NCBI GenBank assembly: GCA_002391065.1
Contig: DGRP01000073.1
Coordinates: 1 to 5,917, forward strand
Direction of reading: 5' to 3'
Length of the DNA: 5,917 nt
Source of the DNA: Ruminococcus sp. UBA4385
GTDB lineage: Bacteria; Bacillota_A; Clostridia; Oscillospirales; Ruminococcaceae
Part shown: in pieces, positions 5,655 to 5,917 of the stretch
How positions within the stretch are numbered: position 1 is the first letter of the stretch
How the letters are laid out: each line of letters opens with the position of its first letter
The notes under the pieces: model-generated
What the model was told of the DNA's origin: nothing
Database searches by the model: none
The model's input: the letters and a program-made list of their open reading frames with translations, nothing else
Position numbers and translations under genes: made by a program

Positions 5655-5690
5655 AAAAGGCTCCGAAAAAAATCAGAGCCTTTTGCTTTT
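5655..5690 (+). terminator. bidirectional intrinsic terminator inside the repeat element
   Basis: AAAAGGCTC (5655-5663) pairs with GAGCCTTTT (5676-5684), with a possible inner GA/TC extension. It is followed by TTTTGCTTTTCTC and a run of seven T. On the minus strand it is followed by TTTTTATATAT, so it can stop transcription from either side. It is the first strong rightward terminator after cls, about 470 bp from its stop. Confidence 0.88.
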
Positions 5691-5728
5691 CTCTTTTTTT
5701 CTTTTTATCTTAGAACAGAAAGGTAAAA

Positions 5729-5743
5729 GTCAGCGAAGCTGAC
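5729..5743. repeat. hairpin with GAA loop
   Basis: GTCAGC (5729-5734) pairs with GCTGAC (5738-5743) around GAA, giving the core GCGAAGC at 5733-5739. Confidence 0.8.
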
Positions 5744-5780
5744 ACCAGCTTGTTGCAAAAGTTCTTTATAAAAGGGGTCT

Positions 5781-5821
5781 GGGGCGCTAGCCCCTGTGGG
5801 GCAAAGGGGCGAAGCCCCTTT
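5781..5821. repeat. two adjacent GC-rich hairpins
   Basis: GGGGC-gcta-GCCCC (5781-5794) is followed by AAAGGGGC-gaa-GCCCCTTT (5803-5821), an 8-bp perfect stem with a GAA loop. They lie just inside the right arm of the large inverted repeat. Confidence 0.8.
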
Positions 5822-5917
5822 CTCCCCCCAACAAGCCGAGGCTGTCTGTACGAATGTACAGACCTGACGAGGCATAGCTTCGCACTATCTATCTCCGCGT
5901 TCAAGGCAAGAAAAGCT

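Larger units (their letters stand above)
5184..5917. repeat. intergenic repeat mosaic, no gene
   Basis: The 734 bases after cls hold no believable coding sequence. They are built almost entirely from direct, tandem and inverted repeats, listed separately. A terminator lies at about 5655-5690. The organisation suggests repeated insertion or duplication of mobile or structured repeat units downstream of cls. Confidence 0.8.
5491..5917. repeat. large inverted-repeat element with about 77-nt arms, MITE-like
   Basis: The left arm 5499-5575 and right arm 5834-5909 are inverted copies with about five substitutions and one single-base gap. Weaker similarity extends to 5491 and to the window edge. 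Each arm contains its own hairpin (5545-5565 and 5844-5863). The 258-bp interior holds GC-rich hairpins and a bidirectional terminator but no gene. The left arm shares its outer end with the 5265-5526 element. The right boundary may lie beyond the window. Confidence 0.85.

Noticed and set aside
5710..5904. Minus-strand open frame of 64 codons in the repeat region
   Set aside because: It reads through the GC-rich hairpins and the right inverted arm, lacks a good ribosome binding site, and its low-complexity translation reflects the repeat sequence.

Overview
The window looks like a moderately low-GC Bacillota (Clostridia) chromosome, probably a Ruminococcus-like member of the Oscillospiraceae. 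The evidence is a MurT/GatD-type pair (a Gram-positive cell-wall system), clear sigma-A promoters, AGGAGGTGA-type ribosome binding sites, a clostridial-style cardiolipin synthase, and intergenic repeats rich in GGGGC hairpins. The genus is inferred from memory, not from a search.

Left third (1-1757, minus strand): a two-gene operon. murT comes first (1757 to 369) and overlaps gatD by 26 bp; gatD runs off the left edge. In typical bacteria these subunits form lipid II isoglutaminyl synthase, which amidates D-Glu of the peptidoglycan stem. Here the pair is divergent. The GatD position that should hold the nucleophilic Cys is Thr, and the MurT block that should complete the glutaminase triad is rewritten. 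The Mur-ligase P-loop and the four-Cys ribbon are kept. This is the most interesting part of the window: probably a MurT/GatD paralogue without glutaminase activity.

Middle (1758-3560): a 280-bp gene-free stretch, then a bidirectional-looking terminator. Next is an unrecognised 272-aa gene on the minus strand, divergent from an unrecognised 110-aa gene on the plus strand. The two share an unusually symmetric back-to-back promoter region: both have near-consensus -35/-10 boxes with 17-bp spacers, mirrored about about position 2966, and the -10 boxes lie in a perfect 10-bp inverted repeat. The 110-aa gene ends in a strong intrinsic terminator, followed at once by an extended -10 promoter for cls.

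Right (3564-5183, plus strand): a complete cardiolipin synthase with three N-terminal hydrophobic segments and two intact HKD motifs. It makes the membrane lipid cardiolipin and has its own promoter.

Far right (5184-5917): no credible gene. This 734-bp stretch is a mosaic of repeats: a GTGTGAT-led direct repeat that begins at the cls stop codon, a perfect 27-bp tandem repeat with a third inverted copy, and three copies of a shared 41-bp end sequence in alternating orientation. The last two copies extend into about 77-bp inverted arms that enclose a bidirectional terminator and several GCGAAGC mini-hairpins. The arms carry a compensatory base-pair change in an internal hairpin. This looks like a MITE-like or structured intergenic repeat family.
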